Origin: Paenibacillus tyrphae
GTDB lineage: Bacteria > Bacillota > Bacilli > Paenibacillales > NBRC-103111
Length of the DNA stretch: 64,000 bases
Reading direction: 5' to 3'
NCBI RefSeq assembly: GCF_000722545.1
Contig: NZ_JNVM01000026.1
Coordinates: forward strand, 1 to 64,000
Translations under genes and position numbers: made by a program
Notes under the pieces: generated by a model
Told to the model about the DNA's origin: nothing
The model's database searches: none
Seen by the model: the letters and a program-made list of their open reading frames with translations, nothing else
Shown: positions 50,551-60,500 of the stretch, piece after piece
Layout of the letters: each line of letters opens with the position of its first letter
How positions within the stretch are numbered: position 1 is the first letter of the stretch

Positions 50551-51420
50551 TTGGAACGGTTATATACGGAACGGTTGGAAATTGCCTACGGGGAACGATC
50601 CATTGTGCAAAATTTAAATATCAGCATTCCCTCGGGACAAATTACGGCGTTGGTCGGCGCGAACGGGTCCGGTAAATCGACGATCCTGAAAGCGATGGCC
50701 CGCATGATGAAGCCGAAGCAAGGCAGCGTCTTTCTGGACGGCAAGTCGATCCATCAGCAATCGACCAAGGAAGTGGCCAAGCAGCTCGCCATTTTGCCGC
50801 AAAACCCGACGGCCCCGGACGGATTGACCGTCTCCGAACTCGTCACCTACGGCCGCTTCCCCCATCAGAAAGGTTTCGGCTCGCTGACCAAGGAAGATCG
50901 CGAGATCGTACACTGGTCGATTGCCATGACCGGAATGGAGGAATTTCACGACCGTCCCGTCGACCAATTGTCCGGCGGGCAGCGTCAGCGCGCATGGATT
51001 GCTATGGCGCTCGCGCAAGGAACCGACATTCTGTTCCTTGACGAGCCGACAACGTTCCTCGATATGGCTCACCAGCTTGAAGTGCTCAAACTGCTGGAAA
51101 AACTGAACCTCGAAGAGCGACGCACCATCGTTATGGTCGTTCACGATTTGAATCATGCGACCCGCTATGCGCACCATATGGTGGCGATTAAACGCGGAAC
51201 GGTAGCGGCGGTAGGCAGTCCGGCGGAAGTGATGACACCGGAGATGCTGCAGAACGTCTTCGGCATCGAAGCGGACATTGTGCCGGACCCCCGCACCGGC
51301 GTTCCGCTGTGCATTCCGTTTGAGCTGGCAGGTCACGGCCGGCCGGTTCAGGTCGCTGCTGCCTCCTCCTCTATCGCCAGACGCTCCGAAGCGCGGGAGC
51401 TTGTTGCGGCTGCCAAGTAG
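50551..51420 (+). CDS. Siderophore ABC transporter ATP-binding protein (FhuC/YusV-like)
   Basis: This 289-residue ATPase of the FecE/FhuC family has Walker A GANGSGKST near residue 38, Q-loop ILPQNPTAPDGLT, signature LSGGQRQRAWIAMALAQ and Walker B ILFLDEPTTFLDMAHQ, all diagnostic of siderophore importers. No permease or binding protein is nearby, so it probably serves permeases encoded elsewhere, as YusV does in Bacillus subtilis. The TTG at 50551 has AAGGGAG about nine bases upstream. A Fur box controls its promoter. Confidence 0.9.
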   Translation: MERLYTERLEIAYGERSIVQNLNISIPSGQITALVGANGSGKSTILKAMARMMKPKQGSVFLDGKSIHQQSTKEVAKQLAILPQNPTAPDGLTVSELVTYGRFPHQKGFGSLTKEDREIVHWSIAMTGMEEFHDRPVDQLSGGQRQRAWIAMALAQGTDILFLDEPTTFLDMAHQLEVLKLLEKLNLEERRTIVMVVHDLNHATRYAHHMVAIKRGTVAAVGSPAEVMTPEMLQNVFGIEADIVPDPRTGVPLCIPFELAGHGRPVQVAAASSSIARRSEARELVAAAK

Positions 51421-51456
51421 AACGGAGAACCGCGTTTGTTACTTAAAAGATTTTTT

Positions 51457-51489
51457 AGGACTCCTCCGTTTTTGAGGGGTCCTTTTTTC
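51457..51489 (+). terminator. Terminator of the siderophore ATPase gene
   Basis: GGACTCCTC and GAGGGGTCC pair across a short loop, followed by TTTTTT. Confidence 0.75.
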
Positions 51490-51626
51490 GTTTCTTCCTT
51501 CTTGTCATAACTAGTTTGTTTTTTTCAGTGGTATAGGCAAGAAACATTTTCCATAGATTTTACGTTTAATTTAATGTAAATAGCGTTCGGAACGATTCTA
51601 TTCCCGAGCGAAGGAGGGAACGCGAA

Positions 51627-52277
51627 ATGAGCAGGCGCCAACGGCTTGCTATCGCTTTAATGCTCATCGCAAGCACCATTATTTTGAATTGGTCCTATCC
51701 GGATGCCAAAGCGCTCGGAGAGCGGCTTTTTCAATGGGTCGGACTGCCCGTATGGTCGCGAGGCACCAGCGGCTTGAACTACGTCGGCATCACCTCGCTG
51801 CTGCTGCTGTTCGCAGGTCTGTTCACGCTCAGGGCCTCGCTGCAGCGCCATGCAAGAAAGATCACCCTGCTCGCTTTAATTTTGCCCTTCTGGCTGCCCC
51901 CTCAACTGGTTGCAGCTTACCAAAGCGTGTGGGCCAAAGGCATCTATGCCTTGGAATACGTCAAGGACGAAAGCAGCTGCAACTACAAAAAAGAAGACGA
52001 ACAGGTCACCGGTACTTGTTCGTTGACCTTCGTTAACCATAGCGGTCAAGATATCCAATTCACCGCTTCCATCCGCAATCAGCGATATCTCGTCGGCTCG
52101 TTCTTGGAATCGCTTGACATCCTTGGGGATCAAACCTTGACCATGCCTTCCAGGCAGAAAAAGACGATCAACGTAGTTTTCAAAAAAATGGTTGCTGATG
52201 CCCGCACTCCTGACAGTGGTACATTCTACGGAATGGATTTGGCGGTGAAAAGCGACGAACAAGAAAGAGATTTATAA
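51627..52277 (+). CDS. Uncharacterised membrane protein
   Basis: This 216-residue protein has three hydrophobic segments in the first half (LAIALMLIASTIILNW; ITSLLLLFAGLFTLRA; ITLLALILPFWLPPQLV). The second half is a soluble beta-rich domain with a Cys pair (SSCNYKKEDEQVTGTCSLTF), probably outside the cell; it reads like an immunoglobulin-like or DUF-type sandwich. I do not recognise the family. AAGGAGGG lies nine bases before the ATG. Confidence 0.72.
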   Translation: MSRRQRLAIALMLIASTIILNWSYPDAKALGERLFQWVGLPVWSRGTSGLNYVGITSLLLLFAGLFTLRASLQRHARKITLLALILPFWLPPQLVAAYQSVWAKGIYALEYVKDESSCNYKKEDEQVTGTCSLTFVNHSGQDIQFTASIRNQRYLVGSFLESLDILGDQTLTMPSRQKKTINVVFKKMVADARTPDSGTFYGMDLAVKSDEQERDL

Positions 52278-52303
52278 ACGTTTCGGTGCCGTCGGATGCC
52301 AAA

Positions 52304-52350
52304 AAGCCGCATCGCCCCTTCTGCCAGGGGGTGCGGCTTCGTTCTTTTTA
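52304..52350. terminator. Terminator between membrane-protein gene and queF
   Basis: AAGCCGCA (52306-52313) and TGCGGCTT (52334-52341), with CCCC/GGGG inside, and T-rich flanks on both sides. Confidence 0.75.
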
Positions 52351-52369
52351 TAACAGGCTTGCAATCAGC

Positions 52370-52864
52370 TTAGCGATTGTCGACCTTCTCCGGGTATAGG
52401 TCATGGTTCAGCAGCCGGTGCTCGGCCATCTGTTCGTATTTCGTCCCGGGACGTCCGTAGTTGCAGTAAGGATCGATGGAAATGCCTCCGCGCGGGGTAA
52501 ATTTGCCCCACACTTCAATGTATTTGGGGTCCATTAATTTTATCAAATCGTTCATGATGATGTTCATGCAATCCTCGTGGAAATCGCCATGATTGCGGAA
52601 GCTGAACAAATACAGCTTGAGCGACTTGCTCTCGACCATTTTGAGGTCCGGGATGTAGCTGATATAAATAGTCGCGAAGTCCGGCTGGCCGGTAATCGGG
52701 CATAGGCTGGTAAATTCCGGACAATTGAATTTGACAAAATAATCGCGGTAAGGATGCTTGTTATCAAACGATTCGAGCATCTCCGGCGCATAGTTCATCG
52801 GATATTTCGTTTGCTGGTTGCCGAGCAGCGTCAAGTCGAGCTCGTCTTCTTTTCTTCCTGCCAT
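52370..52864 (-). CDS. queF: NADPH-dependent preQ0 reductase QueF
   Basis: This 164-residue enzyme of the Bacillus YkvM type reduces 7-cyano-7-deazaguanine (preQ0) to preQ1 in queuosine biosynthesis. EFTSLCPITGQPDFA near residue 50 holds the catalytic Cys that forms a thioimide with the nitrile; ESKSLKLYLFSFRNHG is the NADPH-binding motif; HEDC follows. Length matches the unimodular type. GAGAAAGGAG lies before the ATG. No queC, queD or queE is adjacent, and no preQ1 riboswitch was evident. Confidence 0.95.
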   Translation of the reverse strand: MAGRKEDELDLTLLGNQQTKYPMNYAPEMLESFDNKHPYRDYFVKFNCPEFTSLCPITGQPDFATIYISYIPDLKMVESKSLKLYLFSFRNHGDFHEDCMNIIMNDLIKLMDPKYIEVWGKFTPRGGISIDPYCNYGRPGTKYEQMAEHRLLNHDLYPEKVDNR

Positions 52865-52917
52865 GGTGTGCGTGGCTCCTTTCTCTTCTTAAACCTTTAT
52901 TATAGCCGATCTATGAG

Positions 52918-53098
52918 CTAAAGGTAAGATTTTGCAAGAAAAAGGAAGGCATCCGCAACCGTGACGGCGTTCATTTGAGCCTGCGCTTCCGTTCCCAGCA
53001 GCGATTGATTCACCTTCACTTGGATGGTACCCTCGGCCAGTGCGGCAGGCTGAACGTACAACCGCCAACATCGTTACTACTAACCCTATTTTCTTCAT
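52918..53098 (-). pseudogene. Frameshifted secreted-protein relic
   Basis: The ATG at 53098 opens a signal peptide (MKKIGLVVTMLAV) which then breaks. Reading one base later gives LYVQPAALAEGTIQVKVNQS, then LLGTEAQAQMNAVTVADAFL and a stop at 52918. The combined sequence is a full signal peptide with an ALA cleavage site and a start resembling a copper amine oxidase-like stalk domain. One inserted base or two deleted bases would explain it, and the stop truncates it at about 60 residues. It is therefore most likely a decayed gene. Confidence 0.62.
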
Positions 53099-53186
53099 GT
53101 TAAACAGTCCCTGGTTCGTTTGATCTAAATACTGTATGTCAGACGACTTCGGAAAATAGAAATTACGACCAAAATTGCAAAACCTC

Positions 53187-53215
53187 TTGAAGGTTTCGGA
53201 ATAAGATGGTAATAT
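53187..53215 (+). promoter_or_regulatory. Promoter of a short transcript upstream of the SLH lipoprotein
   Basis: TTGAAG (53187-53192) and TAATAT (53210-53215) are 17 bases apart. The transcript would start near 53222 and meet a terminator at 53238-53280. Confidence 0.45.
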
Positions 53216-53237
53216 AACAACGAATGATGAGCGGAAG

Positions 53238-53280
53238 AACCGCCTTATCCATGCTTTAATGGGTAGGGCGGTTTTTGTGT
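53238..53280 (+). terminator. Hairpin terminator before the SLH lipoprotein promoter
   Basis: AACCGCC (53238-53244) and GGCGGTT (53267-53273), with ATCCA/TGGGT inside, followed by TTTTTG. It precedes the promoter of the next gene. Confidence 0.65.
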
Positions 53281-53296
53281 TTTGGCGCAAGAAAAA

Positions 53297-53326
53297 TCTG
53301 TAAATTAAGCACAGTCATGGTACAAT
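53297..53326 (+). promoter_or_regulatory. Promoter of the SLH lipoprotein / giant protein operon
   Basis: TACAAT (53321-53326) is preceded by TGG, an extended -10. The -35 (CTGTAA, about 53299) is weak. The start codon follows 55 bases later. Confidence 0.5.
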
Positions 53327-53381
53327 AGACCTAGTTCTTTTGAATCTAGAAATCCATATTCACTCGAAAGGAAGATTTTTG

Positions 53382-54521
53382 ATGAAACGAGTTGTCCCTT
53401 TAGTTGTATCTATGATGTTAATGAGCGCCTGCAGCCCCAATGCCAATACGCTGGTTGCCGCAGAGCAGCCGAAAGCGGCTGCGGAGTCAAAAACGGGTGT
53501 CTCTTTAAACGATATTTCCAGGCATTGGGCGGAATCCGATATTAAGGCTATTGTGGCAGCCGGGTACGTCGACGGTTATCCGGACGGATCATTCAAGCCG
53601 GGCCACACCGTTACGAGGGCGGAGTTTATTACCATGACGGCAAAAGCAGCCGGTTTGAAGCCGGTACCGGGTGGCGATAACAAAGAGTGGTATGCCCCTT
53701 ATGTCGCAGCGCTTGTGCAAGCCGAAATTCACCAATACAAGGACTTTTCTTCCGGTGACTGGAATACGCCAATTACCCGGATGGAAATGGCCCGCCTTGC
53801 CGTCCGGGCATCGGACAAATCGCTGCAATCGCCTGAGGACAGCACCGATGCGAAAAAGTTTATGTTTTTAGCGACGCAGAAGGGATTGATTACGGGTCTG
53901 GCCGGCGGCGAGCTTGGTAAAGAAGAATCGGCCACAAGGGCGCAGTCCGTGAAGATCATTCAGCGGATTTTGGACGTGGGCCAAGGTAAGAAGCTTGAAG
54001 TGGATAAGCGTGCAGCGAGCTATGCGGAAGTGGAATTGACGGGGAGTAACGTTCAAACGATGTGGGGGAGCCATGTGGTTGAGCTACCTTATAAGATGCC
54101 GTTGGAGAATACGAAAGCAACCGTGTCGATCAAGCAAATTTTAATCATGGACTTGAAGGAAAATAACGGGGCATTTAGGTCAATGTTTAATGGTGAACTG
54201 AGGAAAGTTGATGGTAAACCAATTGATGATGAATATTTGGTTGCTTTGAAAATAGATCTAAAAAACGAAACGGGGAGCCCACTGGATTACTCATTGTGGG
54301 GACAATTATCTCCGGATTTAGAGGCTACACAAGTAAATATGCTTGATAAGAATCATGAAGTAGATGATCGTTTTTTTATACCTAGAATGAACTCTGAAGG
54401 ATGGTATCTTTTAGTGACCCCAAGAAAAGAAGCTGAGAAAGATCTAAAAAAGTATGGTTTTGTATATCTTAGATTGCTTGAAAATAATGGGACTTCTATT
54501 GAACTTGGCAAAAAAAGATAG
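53382..54521 (+). CDS. SLH-domain lipoprotein
   Basis: This 379-residue exported lipoprotein has a signal peptide and lipobox LMSAC (Cys near residue 17). SLH repeats run to about residue 190: ISRHWAESDIKAIVAAGYVDGYPDGSFKPGHTVTRAEF is split across repeat 1, then WYAPYVAALVQAEIHQYKDF and FLATQKGLITGLAGGELGKE. The last 170 residues form an unknown beta-rich domain (VELTGSNVQTMWGSHVVELP; LVALKIDLKNETGSPLDYSL). From about 54100 on, base composition shifts to AT-rich. AAAGGAAG lies seven bases before the ATG. It is followed at 18 bases by the giant secreted gene, so the two are one operon. Confidence 0.85.
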   Translation: MKRVVPLVVSMMLMSACSPNANTLVAAEQPKAAAESKTGVSLNDISRHWAESDIKAIVAAGYVDGYPDGSFKPGHTVTRAEFITMTAKAAGLKPVPGGDNKEWYAPYVAALVQAEIHQYKDFSSGDWNTPITRMEMARLAVRASDKSLQSPEDSTDAKKFMFLATQKGLITGLAGGELGKEESATRAQSVKIIQRILDVGQGKKLEVDKRAASYAEVELTGSNVQTMWGSHVVELPYKMPLENTKATVSIKQILIMDLKENNGAFRSMFNGELRKVDGKPIDDEYLVALKIDLKNETGSPLDYSLWGQLSPDLEATQVNMLDKNHEVDDRFFIPRMNSEGWYLLVTPRKEAEKDLKKYGFVYLRLLENNGTSIELGKKR

Positions 54522-54539
54522 TAGAGGAGGAAGGCTGCT

Positions 54540-57500
54540 ATGTTTACAAAAAGCAAATGGAAAAGAATCATAATAGCAGCCTTAATCTTCATATTAGTTT
54601 TCTCCGTATTTATATTTCTACGGCCGGACTACATCATGGCTGCGATCAACTTTAAAACCTTCGAGCCAACATCTACCCTGACGAATTATTCAGTCTCCTT
54701 AACCTCGGGTACTCAAAAAGTAGAACGTGTCGATGTGTATATGAAGGACTCTAAAGGTGTGGAAAGAAAGATTGATGTAAATTTATATGAAGTAGTCAAC
54801 GATCAAATTATATTCAAAAATTTAACAGATGGCGTCCCTACTCCATTGTATGGAAGACAGTATGCAAACCCTGGACACATCATATGGCGTGATCCTAGTG
54901 GGAAGTATTGGGATACCGAAGGAGAAAGAACGAAACATTATCAATTCCCGGGAAGTTGTATTGGTTCACCGGATCCAATTCCTTCTCCTTGCCCTGGTTT
55001 GTTTCCTAATGATGCAACAATCTATCCTCCCGATGGAAAAACTTTCCCTGGGGATTACGCTGTCTTTGATGAACCTGATTTAAGGAAATTTGATGGATCG
55101 GCAGTAACTACGGCATATCGAGTTCCCCCACCAACGCAGTTCTTTTTTGATGAAGAGAGAAGAGAGCCTATAAATTTTGATCGAATAGAGCCTAAGAGTA
55201 TTGCAATCAAAAATGCAATTGCTAAAGCCGAAGGATTGCTAGTTGAGGAATTTGGGAGAAAGGTGGACGGTTTTGGATACTTAAAAGTATCGAAGCCTTT
55301 TACCTCGTCATACAATCGGTTAAATATGGACTATCTACTTTGGCCAGAAGGTAATTCAACCTACAACAAGTACCAACAAGGACGAAATTACGTAATGGGT
55401 GCGGATACATATTGGACCGCCAAGACCTACAAATTCGAAGGCCGCATTGAAGTATTCTACAAAGCACCGACCTTTCCCGACCTGATCCCTATCGATCTCA
55501 AATCGAATGGACCGGTCAAAATCGGCGAACCGGCGACGTTCACCTACACGTTCCGTAACGTCGGAGAGCCGATCAAGAACAAAACATTCTCGATCCTGAT
55601 CCAGAACCGTTCCAACGGCAAAACGATTCATAAGGAATCCTTTACGAACGCCGAGCAGAACGTGGATATTACGGGCACGTTTCAGTATACGGTAACGGAC
55701 CCAGGGAAGCTTTTAACCGGATTTTATGTCGATTCGGACAATACGATTGATGAAGGTACGACAGGCGGGGAAGACAACAACTATAAGCCGTTTGATTTTC
55801 CGGTCGATATCGGCATCGACGGCGACTTTCGAATTAGGCCCGGACCGACGATCAAAATCCGGGATAATTTTGAGCTGGAGCCCGTTGATTTTAAAATCCC
55901 GAAAGGCTGTACTTATTTCGGTCATCAATATCGGTTCAACTATAACGGCCAGACATGGTCGACGAATCGGGTGAAAGGGCAGTCGCAGAACAGCGCATTC
56001 CCCTATCCGAACGGGAGACCGTTTTATTTTGGAGAAGGCAGCAACTTCATAAGTCTGAAAATTCAAACTTCTTGTGGCGAAACGGACTGGATTAAGGAAA
56101 AACCGTTAACGGTTCTCCCCGATCCGAACAATAAACCGCCCTATTTTCAGGCTGGCTGGTTTTACGATCAAGATCGGAACGGGATCTATCCGCCGGAATA
56201 TTTTTTGGTAGGCGACATGGTGAATGTCCGCGTTATTCATAACCAGTACACGGACCCGAAGTCGCCTTCGGACCCGGACAACGATCCGATCCAGTGGAAA
56301 TGGGACTTCGATTCCGGTACGCACCCTTGGATTCAAAAAATAGCGAAGCAGTTGCACGAGGATTGGGGCAAGACGCTCGACGCCGAAGGCTATTATCATA
56401 TCAAAGCGGATACGCCGGGAACATTCTCCGTGAAAGCTACGGCGGATGACGGGCGCGGCGGGACAAGAACGGAAAACGTATCTTTGACTGTGATGGAACC
56501 GAATCCCATTCCGGTCTGCACCGCGCCCGCAGAAATCAAGGAAAATCGTCCCGTCCCTCCCGGAGCGATCCATGCCGATAAAAGCTGGAGCCCGGCGAGA
56601 CGGTCCATCGACCATTTGAAGGATTTGTGGGTCAACAAGCTCGATAAGTACTATAACGGCACCTTGCAGGACGTTACAACGACCGTCACGCTAGCAAAAG
56701 TCGTGGACATCTCGGGCATGGCATCGACCGGCTACAGCACGTGCAGCATTACCGTGCACCCGGACTTGCCTCCCGTCGGCAAAATCGTCGTACCGCCGCT
56801 CGGTATCCGGAATCAGCCGATCACCATCCGGAACCAATCGTACTCACCGGACGGCGATCAGATCGTCTCCGTCAAATGGCGGTTCAAATACGACGCGGCA
56901 AACAACGGTTTCCAGGACGATCCATGGCTAGATGTCCTTGGGACAGACGGCAGAGTCGTATCCCTTGACAACAATACGCTTGTATTTAAGACCGACATGG
57001 TCGGTAAATATCTGTTCGATGTCCAAGTGACGGAGGATTACGGGAAAAGCGCCCTGGCATCCGATACGCAGCCGGAAGCGCCGCGAACGCTGGATATTGT
57101 CAATAATGCGCCGCACGTTTCCTTTGCCATCGAAGGGCAGAACGATCAGCCGGGTATGAATCCACCTATTATGTTTAATGCCAATACAATCGTAAATTCG
57201 TGGGCTCTGTTCGATACGAACACGAATAACCGGATCAATAACTATGTTTACCGGTGGGCTGCCGAGGGCAACGCCGTCCTACGGGCGGGCTTGGGAAGAG
57301 AAATGGAACGCCAGGAAAGCATTATCAAGCGGGATAACCCACCACAAGGACCGACCAACGTTTTCGGAACATTCCTATGGCCGGACCTCGGGTTCGGAGC
57401 GAACTTTATCAGCTCGTACAAGGGGACAGTATACAAGTGGGAGAACGGCAATTCCTCGCTTACCAGTACGCCTCTCTTAGTCCCTTCTAGCCTATGGGAT

Positions 57501-60500
57501 CCAGATAAGAGGACATATGTACCCGGGTATGCCCCGGCGAAATTCAATTCGCTCGTCCGCACGAACAAAACGTATTTTTATTTTGACGAGGGCTCGAAGC
57601 TGTATGCCTTTAATAAAAAGAAGCTGCCAAAGTACAGCCGGAAGTGGAATAATGCAAGCAACAACCTGTTTCATCGATGGGATCAGGACCCGTATGATTT
57701 TATCCTTGCGCCGGACAAGTATACTGTCGCCGTACCTTTCCGGGATTCCCCGAATGGGCCTACTTATACGAAAGAAGTATATCTGCAAGATGGATATCAA
57801 GGTTCTGTGAAGTATGAGGTCGCAGGCGGAATCATCTACAAGGTTTCGAACATCAGAATGTACGATTATTTCACGACTTGCCGCAACGACGATGATTCGA
57901 GAAGCTGGACGTGCGGCGTCGGCAAGGCCAGCAACTCCTTTATAATCGAGGCATACGATGCGTATACCGGTAAGCTGATTTCAAGCAATAAGGACAATCC
58001 GCTAAAGACCGGCTGGGAAGAGCTCGGATTATCGATTGATGAAAAGGATTATGTCGGACGGAAGACGTTCTCGCTGATGACAAAAGGCGAAAGCCTGGTC
58101 ATCGTGTATCAAAAGAACTCTAGTAATGGGTCGTCTGCCATTGGGTTCGTCGAGATTAATCCGCAGCTCCAGGAAGTCAGAAGAGGCGGACAATCATTCC
58201 CGGACAGCACGATTAAATACCAAAGAAAATATTATAATACGATGCAAGGCCGTGTGGTTCCGGAGCAGTATGTCGAAGACTATCAATGTAAATACAGCGA
58301 TCTAAACGGGTTATGGAAAGGGCCGGACGGGGAATTTTACACCTATATCAAGCGTTCCTGCGACCGGGCCGACGGGTACATCAAAATCGACAGACGATAT
58401 AATGAAGATGCTCCGATCGGTGTTTATCTGCTGCGCATCAATAACAACTTGAGCATGGGATGGACCGCCAGATTGGCGGGTATGGACTGGTTCTACCCTT
58501 CCAACACGGTCTTGGGTGGAGAAATGCTTTACAACAATTTTACGGCACTCGTTGTAAATCCATATAACCGGACCTTGCTGACCCGCAGTTACACGAATAT
58601 GGATCTGATGAACGGTCGTGGCGACCACCATAGCTTCGGACAATACGTGAATATGGACACCGGCGCGGTATCGGATGGACCTGTTCCATTCAACTATCCG
58701 TACACAGTTGGCGTAACTCCTGGTGGCGGTTTCGATGACGGAGGAGGAGGTTGCTCCTGGGCGACGGATGGAAAGTGCAGCCGGTTTATGAACCACTCGC
58801 AGGAGCTGCTGAACGAATCGCCAGGAGAACAAGAACGGGGAGATAATTACCTATCCGGATTTTATGTAGGGGACGGCCTGTTCTTGTCCATGTATAACAC
58901 GTTTAAAAGACAATCCGGCAATGGCTATTACTTCACAGAAACGGACAAGTACATGTATCTCGAAAGCGGTCCTTTGGATCAAGATCCGGTATTACGGAAA
59001 GGGTTTATGCTCGGCCAATTTGTTTCTCCGGACAGCTACCGTGACACGGACATTACGTTCCGAATGAAGATGACAAGTCCGAACGAAGATACGAACTTAA
59101 GTGGCTTTTCGTTCCGCATGCTTGATCCGACAAACCGGTACAGTCTGGAGACAGACGGTTCCACGCTCTATCTAAGCCGTTACATCGGCGGCAACCGAAC
59201 CGTGCTGCGCAGTCAGGCATGGCCGTTCGATAACACAGACAATCTATTCAAAATCAGCCTGTCGGGCGATAACATTCAAGTATTCATGAACGGCGTGCCG
59301 GTGTTTGAGGTACAGGACGTCACATTCACGGATGGAAAAATGGGGCCTTTTACGGACAAATCGTTTGTCACTTTTACGGCCATTTCCGTCAAACAGAATC
59401 AGGACCGCCGGGATTGGATGTCCGACTACGCCATATGGGAGAATGGTTCGGCATCTGCTAACGTGCGGTATAAAAGCATTCTGTTCGAAGATCCGGAAAA
59501 CGATCCGATGGCCGGCAACTTCCGCTGGGGAGTAACGCATACGCCGAAGTTCTTAAATAATCAGGGACTGTCCGCGCTGAACGGGAAAACTTTTGATGCT
59601 CCGCAGCAAACCTTTGACGCGGTCGGCGTCTATCTGCTCACACTGCGGGCGCAGGACGATCCGAACCGGAACTATTTGTGGGCGAGCATGGTGTTCGATC
59701 AGTATCGCAAATGGTCCAATACGTTCCAGAAAAAATTGACGGTTCACCGCAGGCCGATCGCGCAGTTCACCCTCGCGGAGAACGGAGACGGCACAGTCGC
59801 CTGGAACGATACGTCCTACGATCCGGACCGGTTCGATCCGAATCGGGCGGCTTGGGACTCGGCACGATGCAGCGCGCCCGATGTGACGGGCTACGATTAT
59901 TGCAGCATGCGGGGGATCGTTTCCCGGGAGTACGGCTATGTTGACCCCGACGGTAATTTTGTCGCTGAAAGGCTGACGAGGCCGAAAAAGCCGGGACTTT
60001 ATACCGCGTATTTACAGGTCGTCGACGAGTACGGGGCAAAATCTTACCCCGCCACCGCTTCGATCCAGCTCAAAGGCAACGTTCCTGAAATTCCAAAACC
60101 GACGGTCCAGCTCACGTATCCGACCGGAACGCGAGACAATCCGACACTGGAACACGGAACGAGACCGACGATCCATTGGAGGCAGGATGACCCGGCGGGC
60201 CATTCATTTACGGGGTACGAGGTTCAAATCATGGATTCGCAAGGAAGTCTCGTCATCAGCAGCGGGGAAACAAGTCAGAATGCGCCGGCCCATAGTACGG
60301 CTTCGTGGCAGGTGACGACGGATTTGATCCGCGGCGAGCTGTATCAGGTACGAGTGCGTGCGCAAAATCCATACTATTGGACGGAATGGTCCAATATCGG
60401 ATGGATGGTCATTAATTCGGTGCCCAGCGTTGTTATTACGAATCCGAACGGACCTGACGCCTATAATCCGACGCTTATTCTGGATAACAAGCGACCGGCG

